Shown here: positions 11,801 through 22,795 of the stretch, one piece after another
Layout: each line of letters opens with the position of its first letter
Numbering within the stretch: position 1 is the first letter of the stretch
Source: Agapanthus africanus
Lineage: Eukaryota > Streptophyta > Magnoliopsida > Asparagales > Amaryllidaceae
Direction: 5' to 3'
DNA length: 64,000 bases
Assembly (NCBI GenBank): GCA_030015575.1
Contig: JASDDO010000001.1
Coordinates: 514,471,772-514,535,771, forward strand
The notes under the pieces: model-generated
What the model saw: only the letters and a program-made list of their open reading frames with translations
What the model was told of the DNA's origin: nothing
Database searches by the model: none
Translations under genes and position numbers: made by a program

Positions 11801-13469
11801 AACGATCTAAAGGAGCAAGCATAGGTTAAAACCTATGTCCCGTCCACGCAAAAGAACCAAATCCCGCTCGATATCGGCGTACAAACTCCGATGGATCGAG
11901 ATAACATCATCAAACAACTTGTAGTTTTAAAACATATTACTTATACCATAAAACACGATTAAATCCATCGAAACCCTAAAATCCATCAAATCGTCCAATT
12001 TCGTAAAAACCGAAATTGCCAATTTACCGTTTTTCATCAAAACTTGACATTTAAATGAAACCAATAGTTATAAAACTCATTATATAGCATAACTAGACTA
12101 TACAAACCGTTACTATATTTTTATTACACAAATTTATATTAATTTGAAATTTCTAGTTTGCAACTTTTAACAAATTTCAACATTTTTCAAGCAAAGCACC
12201 ACAATTCCACCACAAAACATGATTTGCATGAATTAATGTATTAAACCACAATTCATAATGATAATGATTCAATGAAACCATAAATTATATTTTTAATCAC
12301 GTTTATTTAGAAATTCCTAAAATCTAGTTTACAAAATAATAGCATTTTATTACTATTTTTCCAATTATCAAAGTAATCTAGTGATCAAACTAAGTTTTTC
12401 ATTCAATTAATATGCTAATATTCTCATTAAAACTACCATCTAATGATAGCAACTTTAATTGGAATTTTATATTACCCACAAACACATTTTAGAAAATCTA
12501 GTTAGCTAATTTCCTTATTTAAAACAATTTTAAATGAAAATTTTACAATTTAACAACCATGCAATATTTTCCAATTCTAAAAGTGTTAAACTAACTATTA
12601 TAACCCTAATTAATTATTAAAAACCCTAACTTGAATTTACAACCCTAACTTAAAATTTAAAAAAAAAACATAGAATTAATTCATTAAATCTAATTAAGCT
12701 TAAATGATCATCTAATAACAATAAATCAAAAGGAAGAAAATTATACCTCCAAAATGTGAAATCCAAACAAGAAATGAGCCTCCAAAATACATGCTTTCCC
12801 ACTCCAAAATCCATATACAAAAGGGTAGAGAATAAAGGGTATGAAGAGATTAGGATTTTGTGAATTTTTTGTTGAATTTTTGATGTAATTTGATGGATTT
12901 TTGTGCAAAAATGAGGTGGGAAATGGGGGGGCAGCCATGGGAGGGTTGTGGCCGGCCATGAGGGAGTGAGGGAGAGAAAGAAATGAGTGTGAAAGTGTGT
13001 AGAACTTTCAAGAGGAGAAAACATCACATAAAGTCTTTTCATGCTTTATTTAATTATTTATTTATTTATTTACTATAGCAACTCAAGAAAGCTCTAGAAA
13101 ATAGGAAAAATTTGCAAATAATTTTTGCATGATACACACTAAATTCTAATATGCCATGGTTCATTTTTACAATTTAAAACCATTCAAATTTGTAATTTAC
13201 ACTAATTTAGTGTAAAAATAAAGCTTATGTTAATATTTAAAATAATTAATTTAGGAAAAATATTTTATTAAACTAAAAATTTATAAGTGGCTAAATATAC
13301 ACTATTTACTAGTAATTACATAATTAAATAGGTATTTTTGAATTTATAATGAAAAACAATTGCGGTTTGATTTTACGAAAAATACATTTTGCTTTACCGA
13401 AAATCATAAAATTCACTTAAACAAGTTTATTCATTTAATTATTTATTTAATTATTTTTAAAACGTTACA
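8893..13469. mobile_element. 4,577-bp solo LTR (TGTCACGACCCG...ACGTTACA)
   Basis: The insertion begins TGTCACGACCCG and ends CGTTACA, so it has TG...CA ends, and is flanked by a perfect 5-bp duplication GCATC. No terminal direct repeat, primer site, gag or pol was found inside, so it behaves as one very long LTR left after recombination. A second family member is at 30407-34394. Shared internal blocks include GGGGTGAGTTGCCAACTCGT (9489-9508 and 31085-31104), a GGGCTCCGTCAG block (9852 and 31505) and GTTGCGGGGGTGCTA near 11620 and 32870. The right third is AT-rich. LTRs this long occur in some plant Ty3/gypsy lineages such as Tekay/Del, but the lineage cannot be set without an internal region. 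Confidence 0.8.
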
Positions 13470-13474
13470 GCATC

Positions 13475-15296
13475 GATTCTCCAGAGTAGACTAGTGTATA
13501 CAGTCGAGACCCCGACGAGGGGCGGTGGCCGGTCTCACAAGCCACTAGTGTCAGTTGGTTCACCTAAGATGTATACAGGTGCTCATTGGGTTATGAGTAC
13601 ACCGGACAGGACTCACCGGGAACCTGCTAGTTGGTATTATACCTGACGTCGGATAGTAGTTCCCTGGTGACATGTGTACAGGTTAGTTCATCAACCTGAG
13701 ATCGTCATTTGTCTCGTGTGAGTTCCCACTGTACTTTGATTACTACCCTACCACGGCTCAAAGGAGTCGTGCAAACAGGTTTTAGTTGGGTACAGTCCCG
13801 AGCCACATGGAGGCAGTGAGCGGATCTGCAGGGGTTCGTCTCTCCCGGTATTGGGGGTGAGGTCGCGCTGTGTCTAGGAGAGCCAGTACATGAAAAGTCC
13901 TTGGCCAAGGCAGGAGATTTGCTGGTAGGTATTCCAGTAGTATCTCAGGGTGTTCTGGGCTACACTCCGACACGACTTGTACCGCTTTTGGGGGTCTGAC
14001 TTTTACCAACCCCCTAGGCCCGCCATGCGATGCTCATAGACGAACGGACCAGACTGTACGGATATTGTCACTGACAGGCTCAGTAGGGTGTCAGGATGAG
14101 TTCGCTCATCGACGTCCCTTTTAGTCAATAGCTGGTAGCCCGTCACGTATGGCTAATACGTCTGACGTGCTAGTGGTTAAATCCACAGCCATAGTATTGA
14201 CGAGTCTTTAGAGTCCACCACACTCAGTTACTCAGGTTTCGGGCGAAACGCTGTAGAGGCCGTATGGAGATATGGCAGGGTTCGATCAGATACGTGCGGT
14301 ATTGCACGGATCATGATCGGACGGATTTTACTAGCCGGCTTTGGTTTAAGCCGGATCCTAGTATTAGATAGTGTAGTTTTGTCTCTTCGCATTTGTGTTC
14401 AGTGGGAATACAAATGCGGGCATGTATATGCAGTAGTGGGGTTTTTCCTGTGATTTATTACGGGATCAGTTTTCTGAAGTTGCCAGTTTGCATTCCGTTC
14501 CGGCCGGTTTTCCTTTGTTCCTTCACGGCCGGACTTTCTGGTGGAGGGTGTTATATGCAGTTTGCAAATAACATTTTGTGGAGGGGGTTTATTGTGATTG
14601 TGGCTTCATGATTAGACTAGCATCATGAGATTCTTTTCTTGTCCATTACATTGCATTTATGGTGATGGTTTGTGAGTGGATTTGGATGAGAAATGTGTGA
14701 CCATTTTCATTTTGATTAATATACCTTTTCTTCTCTTGTATGAATTATTCCATGGATTCATTTTTCTCCTCCATGCTCAATATAGGGCCGGCCATTCTTA
14801 GAGAGAGGGAGAGAAAGGGTTTCATTTTTTTGTGAGGAAATTTCCATGATCTCATTTCATTCTTCTTGCCACAAAATACTAGTTCACTCAATAGTTCATT
14901 TTCTCCTCTACCATGGCAACTTCCAATAACCCTCAAAGAGACATGGTTTCTACACTTGCCTACAGCAAATCTTGGACGCGTCGGCTAACCAACTTCGCGC
15001 CCGAGTTGCCTCGGTCCAGAGGTGGGAGCCCGTAAAAGAATCCGGCTACGTGGTGCCCTTTCCGATGAGGAGGTGACGGACGGAGATTCCGCGGGAGATC
15101 GGAGTGGAGATGAAGACCGAAGGACACGGATCGTTTGGTATAACTCTCTACCCGTATTTTAGTTTGCTAGTAGTTAGGTTAATGGCCCGATCAGGGTTAA
15201 AAGTGCGCGGTGGTGCCGGTTTGCTAGTTTGCAAAGTTTTTCGTTTCCGCGTTTCCGGCGTCGGATCGACGGCTGGGGCGCCGCCGTGCTCTTATA
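13475..15296 (+). repeat. Remainder of the 5' LTR (paralogue of 21311-22503 plus 29053-29681)
   Basis: This part is uninterrupted, so it serves as the empty-site reference for the gag element inserted in the other LTR: ATTTATGGTGATGGTTTGTG at about 14656-14675 shows the site before insertion. It ends CTTATA directly before the tRNA-Met primer site. No gene is seen. Confidence 0.9.
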
Positions 15297-15297
15297 T

Positions 15298-15309
15298 TGG
15301 TATCAGAGC
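15298..15309 (+). other. Primer-binding site (initiator tRNA-Met)
   Basis: TGGTATCAGAGC lies two bases after the LTR end and matches the 3' end of initiator tRNA-Met. It sets the element's orientation as plus. Confidence 0.9.
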
Positions 15310-16058
15310 CACGCCGTTAACCTAGCCTAGCTTGCTCTAGTATGTTTAAAACCCGATCGAACAAAAATCGCAAAAACCGTATTTTCAGTGCACTGGTTTC
15401 TATCGAATTTTTTTTAGCTCCAAAAATTTTTCAGGTTGTTTCAGAATACTGTGCATGGAAATCTAAGCAATCTGTGAAAATTTGGTCGCGAGATCTCACC
15501 ATAACGCCGCGGAACTGCGGCCAAACCCATGTTTGGGCCGCGGTTCTGCCGCTCTTTTAACTGTTCAGCGTGTCAAATTTTTCCAGAGGGCTTTAGACTT
15601 GGAAATGGAGGTTTTGGGATATTCTTTTTGGGCCCAAATTTTCTGTAAGTGCTACAGTACTGCTTGGGGCCCATTTCGATAAATTTGTTCGATCGGATAT
15701 TTTAAACATTCTAGTTCACAGTATTTACATTATATCTGCGACCGTGAATGTCATTTGATCGGTAAATCCTGTCTAACTGCTATAGCCCTTTTAGACGGAT
15801 CTGCGAACGTGACATTCACGTTGATGTTCTGTGTTGTGCTGTGATGTTGCGGATCGGTCGTGGGGGATAGCCTGGTTGCAATATAGTACAGTTTTGTTTT
15901 ATATGTACATTTGATATTGCGGGCGAGCGTCCGACATGTGGACTGCCGTCACTGCCTGTTTGTATTATTCTTTTGGGGCACGACCGGGTCGAGGTCGATG
16001 TACCCGTTGTATGTATATTTTACTTTCTGTACTAGGATTACCCCGCGAAGGGGTGCAC

Positions 16059-16272
16059 GGATAGCCGGGTTCTAGAGGGCAACAAGCCCGCATCTCATGG
16101 CATTGAGACGGAGGGGGCTTTACTCTAGAATTGGCAGGCTATTCGCCGCACTCGTAGGGGGTATAAGTTGACCCAGGAGGGGTGCCCAAGTTACCGGATT
16201 CCGTGAAGTGCTGGGTGGTCCATTCACGTTGCTGAAGGGGGCTGCCTCGCTTCAGGTTTTGGCAGGTAACTT
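16059..16272 (+). repeat. Tandem pair of two-level hairpin arms with compensated stems
   Basis: Unit 1 pairs GGATAGCC (16059-16066) with GGCTATTC (16137-16144, one G-U), and TTCTAGAG (16070-16077) with CTCTAGAA (16123-16130). Unit 2 pairs AAGTTACC (16188-16195) with GGTAACTT (16265-16272), CTGAAG (16232-16237) with CTTCAG (16250-16255) and CGTGAA (16202-16207) with TTCACG (16223-16228). Both units start after AGGGGTGC, carry TTGGCA just before the outer 3' strand and end GCCGC...CGTAGGGG, so they are duplicates whose paired bases changed together. Confidence 0.6.
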
Positions 16273-16768
16273 GCCGCGCCCGTAGGGGTCTAGGATTTCA
16301 TTGCACAGGCTATCCACATGACCAGGGAAACGTCGGGTTTCAGTAGCGGCTCTATGAAACCCGGGGTTCCCAGATATCTGTATTGTTCTGTGATGCTGTA
16401 CATTTCTGTGATGTTGCATTTTATCACGCCTTGAGCGAAAAATTATATATTATATATATATTAGTTGATGTTGTATATGTTTTGCATCCGCGCTAGTCCA
16501 GTCCCCGCTCTGTCGTTAGTTAAGTAACCTAACGGGTGATGACGGGACCCAGTGGCGAATGCGGATGGCATATACGTACATCATTATTTTCGTTCCTTTG
16601 TGGTGTGATCAATTGATGGGACTGCGTTGATTCGGATCAATGCAAGTTAAACAAACCTATTCTGATGTTGTTGGAACACTTTTTCAAAAATCTGTTATTG
16701 CAAGGACGTTCACTTTTGTTTTGCACAGTGGTATTCAGTTGGAATATCCTGCTCCTCAGTCGACGAGG

Positions 16769-16942
16769 CAAGGGCCGAGATCCCTTCACCGGGAGTGACC
16801 CCTTGGACAGAAGTTTGTGTCAGGGCAATAACTTCACTATAGCCAATTACTTTTGCTTTGCATCGTGGTATTCAGTTAGAATATCCTACACCTCATTCTA
16901 CGGGGAAAGAGCCGAGATCCCTTCACCGGGAGTGACCTCTTT
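16769..16942 (+). repeat. Two class B hairpins
   Basis: An identical 25-nt loop (CCGAGATCCCTTCACCGG onward, with its own TCCC/GGGA mini-stem) is closed by CAAGGG/CCCTTG (16769-16774 with 16800-16805) in the first copy and AAAGAG/CTCTTT (16906-16911 with 16937-16942) in the second. The stem bases change on both sides while the loop is unchanged. Confidence 0.6.
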
Positions 16943-17079
16943 AGCAAAGGTTTTCGTCACTATATTTTTTTAAAGCTATCAGTTCCTTCAACGATATCAA
17001 GTTCATTACGTTAAAGGTTTTCGCCAGAAACCATTCGTAGTCCTCCGTCGTTTCATATGGATAGTCAATAGTATTCAAG

Positions 17080-17289
17080 CTGTGTATGTTGGCCAAAGTC
17101 AAGGCACAGTGTTTGGTAGCTGTTGGATATTCATATGCAGCATAGATAGATGCGTTGGTTTGGGACAGTCGTACTGCTATTTTGGCCAAAGTCAAGGGTA
17201 TGTACGGGTGGGTTCAAATTAACTTGGATAATGACGGGTAGAACTTGACATGTGACTTATGATATGTTGGCCAAAGTCAAGGTCATAAG
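17080..17289 (+). repeat. Three constant-loop hairpins (class A)
   Basis: The 20-nt loop TATGTTGGCCAAAGTCAAGG occurs at 17085-17104 and 17263-17282, and with two changes at 17178-17197. The stems differ: CTGTG/CACAG (17080-17084 with 17105-17109), CGTACTGC with GTATGTACG (17170-17177 with 17198-17206, one bulged T and one G-U), and CTTATGA/TCATAAG (17256-17262 with 17283-17289). The loop core TTGGCCAA is self-complementary. Confidence 0.65.
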
Positions 17290-17696
17290 AGCATGGGGCA
17301 AAAATCCACATCGGGAGTTTCTAAAAAAACTGAAACTTGCCAGATATGCACATACCTTCTGGAGTGTGATGACGTGAGCGGATTCCGTCACGTTATCATG
17401 CAATGATAGTTGGATCCCGATTCCCACTGATGAGTTGGTTTACTCTTCGGGTGATCCCGGCTAATTCTTCTTTTAGGTTTAGAGAAGAATTTGACGTTAC
17501 AGTGGGAGGTTTCCAGATTAGATAAAGTGATAACCATTCTGATCTAGGTTAGAGTGCACGCTGAGTGTTTCTTTTCTCTCTCTCTTTGGCAGCGACCATT
17601 GACCCGACCCTAGACTATGACTCAGTGACCAATTTGACCGAACCTTCTTAACACTGGCTTTTGGATTGTCAAAGTTGCAAACCTCATTGCCACTCC

Positions 17697-18415
17697 TACT
17701 TTTACCCTTTTCTCCAGGACACCCCGTATTACTACGAACGTCCACTTCCATTGGACAAAACCATCGTATGGTTATATACGAACTCGAAGGAATTCGAGGA
17801 TGGTTTTCGGTTCTGGAGAAAACGAATAGGATTATTCGGTTGTCTTTTCCTTTTACCTTCTCTCTGAGATTGCGAGTACTCCTTGGCTTAGGAGATAGTA
17901 CACATATTATGCAAATTGGATAGTCTTCTTCCAAACCTTAGGCTAGTGCCGAACGGTAGGGAATGAAGAAAACCAATTAGCCTAACGGTGGTGTACAGAA
18001 GGTATTAAGTTAAGACAAAGAAAGGGATTAGTAAGAGGGCAAAGTAAATTGCGACACGACCAAACCAAGTATTTCTTCGCCGATCCTAAATCACCTTTGT
18101 ATTTCTCCAAGACACTCCGTATCACTACGAAGATCCCAAGTTTATTGGATAATCCATCGTATAGTTATATACGAACTCGAAAGGAACTTGTTCCAGTTCG
18201 GGGATGGATCCTGGTTCAGGAGAAATAGGAATAAGGTACATTCGGTTGTCTTTTATCTTCACCTTCTCTCGCATTGCGAAAGTTCCTAGGATTAGGACAG
18301 TACACCCATTATGCTTATTGGATGGTCTTCTTCCAAACCATAGGCTGGTGCCGAACGGTAGGGAAGGAAGAAAACCATTAGGCCTAAAGGGGTGTGCAGA
18401 AGGTAATGACTAAAG
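17697..18415 (+). repeat. Tandem duplication (~393-bp spacing) with conserved stems
   Basis: Two diverged copies, near 17697-18010 and 18090-18415, share blocks such as ATATACGAACTCGAA, CATTCGGTTGTCTTTT-like and GCCGAACGGTAGGGAA. In copy 1 TTTTCTCCAG (17708-17717) pairs with CTGGAGAAAA (17813-17822). In copy 2 TATTTCTCC (18100-18108) pairs with GGAGAAATA (18219-18227). Inside both, CGTAT pairs with ATACG. The stretch is not coding. Confidence 0.55.
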
Positions 18416-18949
18416 ACATATAAAAGGATTTGGAGAGATGGCAAAGAATTATACGGTTACAGTTGTGAATCTGGATAATAGAAGAGGCATTACTAGGAAC
18501 ACCAGGATACCCTATCGAAACATTTCAATGTTTCAGTTTCACTGTGTACTGTTAAAAGAAAACTGATTTCTCAATTAGACACTTGCTCCAGGGTATGTAT
18601 TTACCAGGTATGATACTCACATCTGTATGGTTTTACAGATGATGAGTGGGAGTAAGTTATTGGGAATTAGGTGATCATCCTCATTATATCGGGATTCGTT
18701 GTAATTGGTGATATTTGAGGAAGTCACCTGGGTTGTTTGTCGGACGGCAAATATTTGGTTTTGAATATCCGTTGTTATGCACCAATTTCAAATTGATATA
18801 TCTGTATGTCTATTTTTATAGAGTGAGATATACCTTTTTGAAATTATGTCTATGACATTTACCTATACCAGTGGATGGTTAGGTAAGGAGTATTGAACAG
18901 CGGTGTAATTCTTCTTAACCATAACTACAGTTTTCAACCTACGACACAC

Positions 18950-20945
18950 AGTGAATGAGTTATTAGACTCAGGGGACTTATACAGAGTATTGTATATTGT
19001 CCAGTGTCCATTAGGACAGAGGGGTTGGTCCTCGTACTATATTCTGTTTACTTGTGACTTCTCTAGTTCTTAGACAGGTGTTTCGTAGAAACACAGGGTC
19101 TGAGTTTTGAGAAGTTATAGGTATATGAATAAAGTAGAGAACCAGGTATTGCAAGCATCAGGATTCTTCAAGGTGATCGAAGATATAGATACTTGCGGAT
19201 GGTATTCAGGTGATAGTAATGATTAAGAGAACTAGCTTCTCTTTCAGGTTACTCATAATTGGAAGCATTCCTAAGTTGAGTAACGCTGATTGGCCTCTTT
19301 CCATTTACTTGACATGCACTGGAGACAGCTGCATGATTTGAATCTGGTTCAATTAAATCAGTGCCTCTGTTTCTATATTGGATATAGAACGGTTCATATC
19401 TTGACATTGTTAAGATACGGGGAGTTGTCCGGCTTATGCTTAAAACCAGACTCCGGGTAACTCAAGGCACGTTTCCGTAATGGCTGTTTGTGGGTTGACC
19501 CGGGCTATGACGAGGGTTGACTTTCTACCATCTGGAATATCAATAGTGATATTGTTCTTGACTCGCCACAGTTTTAATAAAAATGGAGTTTTTCAGAAAA
19601 CAGTAGTGGGAGTATGGTAGAACTGGAAATGATTCCAGAACCGCAAACGATTACTGAAGATTTAATAAGAACCTAAAGATTCAATCTGGTTTGACATTCC
19701 ATTGGCCACTCCACAGATAAAGTGGGTAACCTCAGGCACCCGAGAGGTACTTCGGTATGCTCAAGGACGGTGGCAGGGAGGTTCTTGTTTACCCAGACTT
19801 TCCATTGCTGTTGCTCCAGACTGTGAGACCCGGCAGGAGGATGAGTATAGCGTCGTTCTAAACTAGCTTTAGAAGTGCACGTCTATATGACTCTGCCAGA
19901 GGGTTGTCATAGTCAGTGGGAGCAGCGGAAGCATGGTGGACAAATGGCTTATGTCTATTTATAGACAAAAGCAGATATAGCGGAAATAGATCATCTATTT
20001 CTGATGTAACAGTCATAGGTTTGACTTCATCAGAATAGGGGATGGATCTGTTAAGAAGGTAGTAGGGTGTGATGTCCTGGTATTTGATGACATACACAGA
20101 GTAGGAAGTGATATTCCTATACTACGATCGGTTATACTTTGGTTGTCACACAGTAGTTTCTCCACATAGGAATTGGATCTTATATCAGACATTCTGGTTA
20201 CTAGATCTATGGTTTTAGATCTAGATTTGGGTGGTTTCCCAATCAGGGTACTTAGACAGCATTCTAAGAGTATTTAGAATGGACGACTCCTGGCATGGTG
20301 GTGTACCTGCAGGTGATGGAGTCACCCTCTCTAAAGGTGTCTTACAGACTAAAGGGGAGAGGGATACGCATGATTGGCAGATCACTTGCTTCGGCAATTG
20401 AGTCAATCATGAGATGTCAAGTACCACACCAGATGTTGTTCTTGCAGTAGATGCAATAAGTTGATATTGATCCAATCCTGGGGAAACATTAGGAAGCAGT
20501 TTTAGAACATAAGTTGGTGTTCTAGGGATATGATAACAGTATTCTCCTTCGGGAGACAGTTATCATTCCAGGCTTCCAAAGTGACCTGGATGGCAGAGTG
20601 GTTGTCAGAGTTATAGTTTTCCCTCTGACGAGGGGCAGTATTTTGGACAGGTGGTCCAGGTGGATACTGAGGGAAGGCATGGCGCAGGATACTGATTAAG
20701 TTCAGTTGACGATACAGTCTAAGAAGTTTGGATTTGGAGTTCACTTATGAGCTAGGTCCCATCAGATATCCAGACATATTCTAAGACAGGTATTGCTCAT
20801 TTCGGGAGATGGCTTTCTTCGCGAACTTGAGATAGAGAGAGACATAGAAAGATACACCAGAGCGGATCCACTCACTGAGGCTATTCCTCGAACGCAATAG
20901 TTTCGCAAACGAGCTTTATGAGACTGACTAGTAGAGGAGTTGGGT
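18950..20945 (+). pseudogene. Copia pol (integrase, RT, RNase H), heavily decayed
   Basis: Piecewise translation in all three frames follows copia pol order. Integrase-like RLRGLIQSIVYCP and NKVENQ lie at 18960-19170. RT pieces follow: MTLPEGC near 19890, GFDFIRIGDG and the metal site VLVFDDI (normally YVDD) near 20010-20100, then RMDDSWHGGVPAGDGVTLSK near 20270-20340 and SLASAIESIM near 20380. RNase H-like FQSDLDGR lies near 20570 and the terminal ADPLTEAIP near 20865. Stops and indels are too many for any product. Integrase and RT would make and insert cDNA; this copy cannot supply them. Confidence 0.75.
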
Positions 20946-21002
20946 GTTCGGTATCACACGAGCTGTGAGTATGCGATATCGCAATAATTAGCCTTGAGTG
21001 CA

Positions 21003-21012
21003 AGTGGGAGAT
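21003..21012 (+). other. Polypurine tract before the 3' LTR
   Basis: AGTGGGAGA immediately precedes the LTR start TGTTGGAG at 21013, as expected for the plus-strand priming site of copia elements. Confidence 0.75.
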
Positions 21013-22503
21013 TGTTGGAGATAGTGCCCTCAGAGTCAATTATTGGATCACAGGCACGTGATTGCAATGATTGAGGGAGGACATGTCCCAGTAGGACAGT
21101 CTTACTCAGGATGATAGTATGCTATCTGGTTTATCTTTATCATCGTGTACTGCTTTAGGTGACCTTACGAGTCGCTATTACACGTTGATAGAACCCCTAG
21201 GATTCTTGCTTAACTACCAGCAGTATGAGGGCGATCATATACGTGAGAGCTGGAGTCTATAAGCACATCCTTAAAAGGTCCCTAGTCGTGGGAGTTTCAA
21301 GATAGGGCATCGATTCTCCAGAGTAGACTAGTGTATACAGTCGAGACCCCGACGAGAGGCGGTGGCCGGTCTCACAAGCCACTGGTGTCAGTTGGTTCAC
21401 CTAATATGTATACAGGTGCTCATTGGGTTATGAGTACACCGGACAGGACTTGCCGGGAACCTGCTAGTTGGTATTATACTTGACGTCGGATAGCAGTTCC
21501 CTGGTGAAATGTGTACAGGTTAGTTCATCGACCTGAGATCGTCATTTGTCTCGTGTGAGTTTCTACTGTACTTTGATTACTACCCTACCACGGCTCAAAG
21601 GAGTCGTGCAAACAGGTTTTAGTTGGGTACAGTCCCGAGCCACATGGAGGCAGTGAGCGGATCTGCAGGGGTTCGTCTCCCCCGGTATTGGGGGTGAGGT
21701 CGCGCTGTGTCTAGGAGAGACAGTACATGAAAAGTCCTTGGCCAAGGCAGGAGATTTGCTGGTAGGTATTCCAGTAGTATCTCAGGGTGTTCTGGGCTAC
21801 ACTCCGACACGACTTGTACCGCTTTTGGGGGTCTGACTTTTACCAACCCCCTAGGCCCGCCATGCGATGCTCATAGACGAACGGACCGGACTGTACGGAT
21901 ATTGTCACTGACAGGCTCAGTAGGGTGTCAGGATGAGTTCGCTCATCGACGTCCCTTTTAGTCAATAGCTGGTAGCCTGTCACGTATGGCTAATACCTCT
22001 GACGTGCTAGTGGTTAAATCCACAGCCATAGTATTGACGAGTCTTTAGAGTCCACCACACTCAGTTACTCAGGTTTCGGGCGAAATGCTGTAGAGGCCGT
22101 ATGGAGATATGGCAGGGTTCGATCAGATACGTGCGGTATTGCACGGATCGTGATCGGACGGATTTTACTAGCCGGCTTTGGTTTAAGCCGGATCCTAGTA
22201 TTAGATAGTGTAGTTTTGTCTCTTCGCATTTGTGTTCAGTGGGAATACAAATGCGGGCATGTATATGCAGTAGTGGGGTTTTCCTGTGATTTATTACGGG
22301 ATCAATTTTCTGAAGTTGCCAGTTTGCATTCCGTTCCGGCCGGTTTTCCTTTGTTCCTTCACGGCCGGACTTTATGGTGGAGGGTGTTATTTGCAGTTTG
22401 CAAATAACATTTTGTGGATGGGGTTTATTGTGATTGTGGCTTCATGATTAGACTAGCATCATGAGAATCTTTTCTTGTCCATTTCATTGCATTTATGGTG
22501 ATG

Positions 22504-22775
22504 TGTTCACACCATAATATTGCATTATTATATTCCCCTATTCTTATCCGTTTTATAAATAAACAGGTACTCTTGACGCACATTTGTTGCATATTACAGG
22601 ATACAGGTTTCTGGAGCAAATACAGTGAAAAAGACACAAAACGACATTTTGAATCAACTCGTTAAAACACATAAAAGAAATTTACCCGTCTCTGTGAATC
22701 GACCCGTACTCACCGGCTAGCTGCGAAACGACGCCGTTTCTGATTGCGGTAAACTTATATTTTTGACACTAATCA
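22504..22775 (+). repeat. 5' LTR of the gag-protease element (272 bp)
   Basis: It starts TGTTCACACC and ends GACACTAATCA. It differs from the 3' LTR only in the 60 bp around 22686-22729 (C/T, A/G, A/G). Confidence 0.95.
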
Positions 22776-22777
22776 AG

Positions 22778-22795
22778 TGGCGCCGTTGCCGGGGA
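22778..22795 (+). other. Primer-binding site (tRNA-Asp)
   Basis: TGGCGCCGTTGCCGGGGA begins two bases after the LTR and is complementary to the 3' end of plant tRNA-Asp, the primer used by Athila-like Ty3/gypsy elements. Confidence 0.9.

Larger units (their letters stand above)
8594..15296 (+). repeat. 5' LTR of the nested copia element, split by a solo LTR
   Basis: The LTR is interrupted at 8893-13469 by a foreign element flanked by GCATC at 8888-8892 and 13470-13474. Joined, it matches the 3' LTR end to end. The empty-site version, AGGGCATCGATTCTCC, is present at 21304-21319. Confidence 0.9.
15310..18949 (+). other. Long structured non-coding leader of the copia element
   Basis: Roughly 3.6 kb between primer site and pol has no reading frame above about 100 codons and no recognisable gag. 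It is rich in inverted repeats arranged as repeated units: two two-level arms (16059-16272), a GAAACCC hairpin near 16335-16362, class B hairpins (16769-16942), class A hairpins (17080-17289) and a ~393-bp tandem duplication with matching stems (17697-18415). The order of the class A and B units is the same in the minus-strand relative at 1-4150. Confidence 0.6.

Noticed and set aside
16665-16973. 102-codon frame in the copia leader
   Set aside because: Crosses the class B hairpins, has no family resemblance and is not kept in the related element.
17425-17460. CTGATGAG motif suggestive of a hammerhead ribozyme
   Set aside because: The required GAAA segment and cleavage-site arrangement are not present around it.
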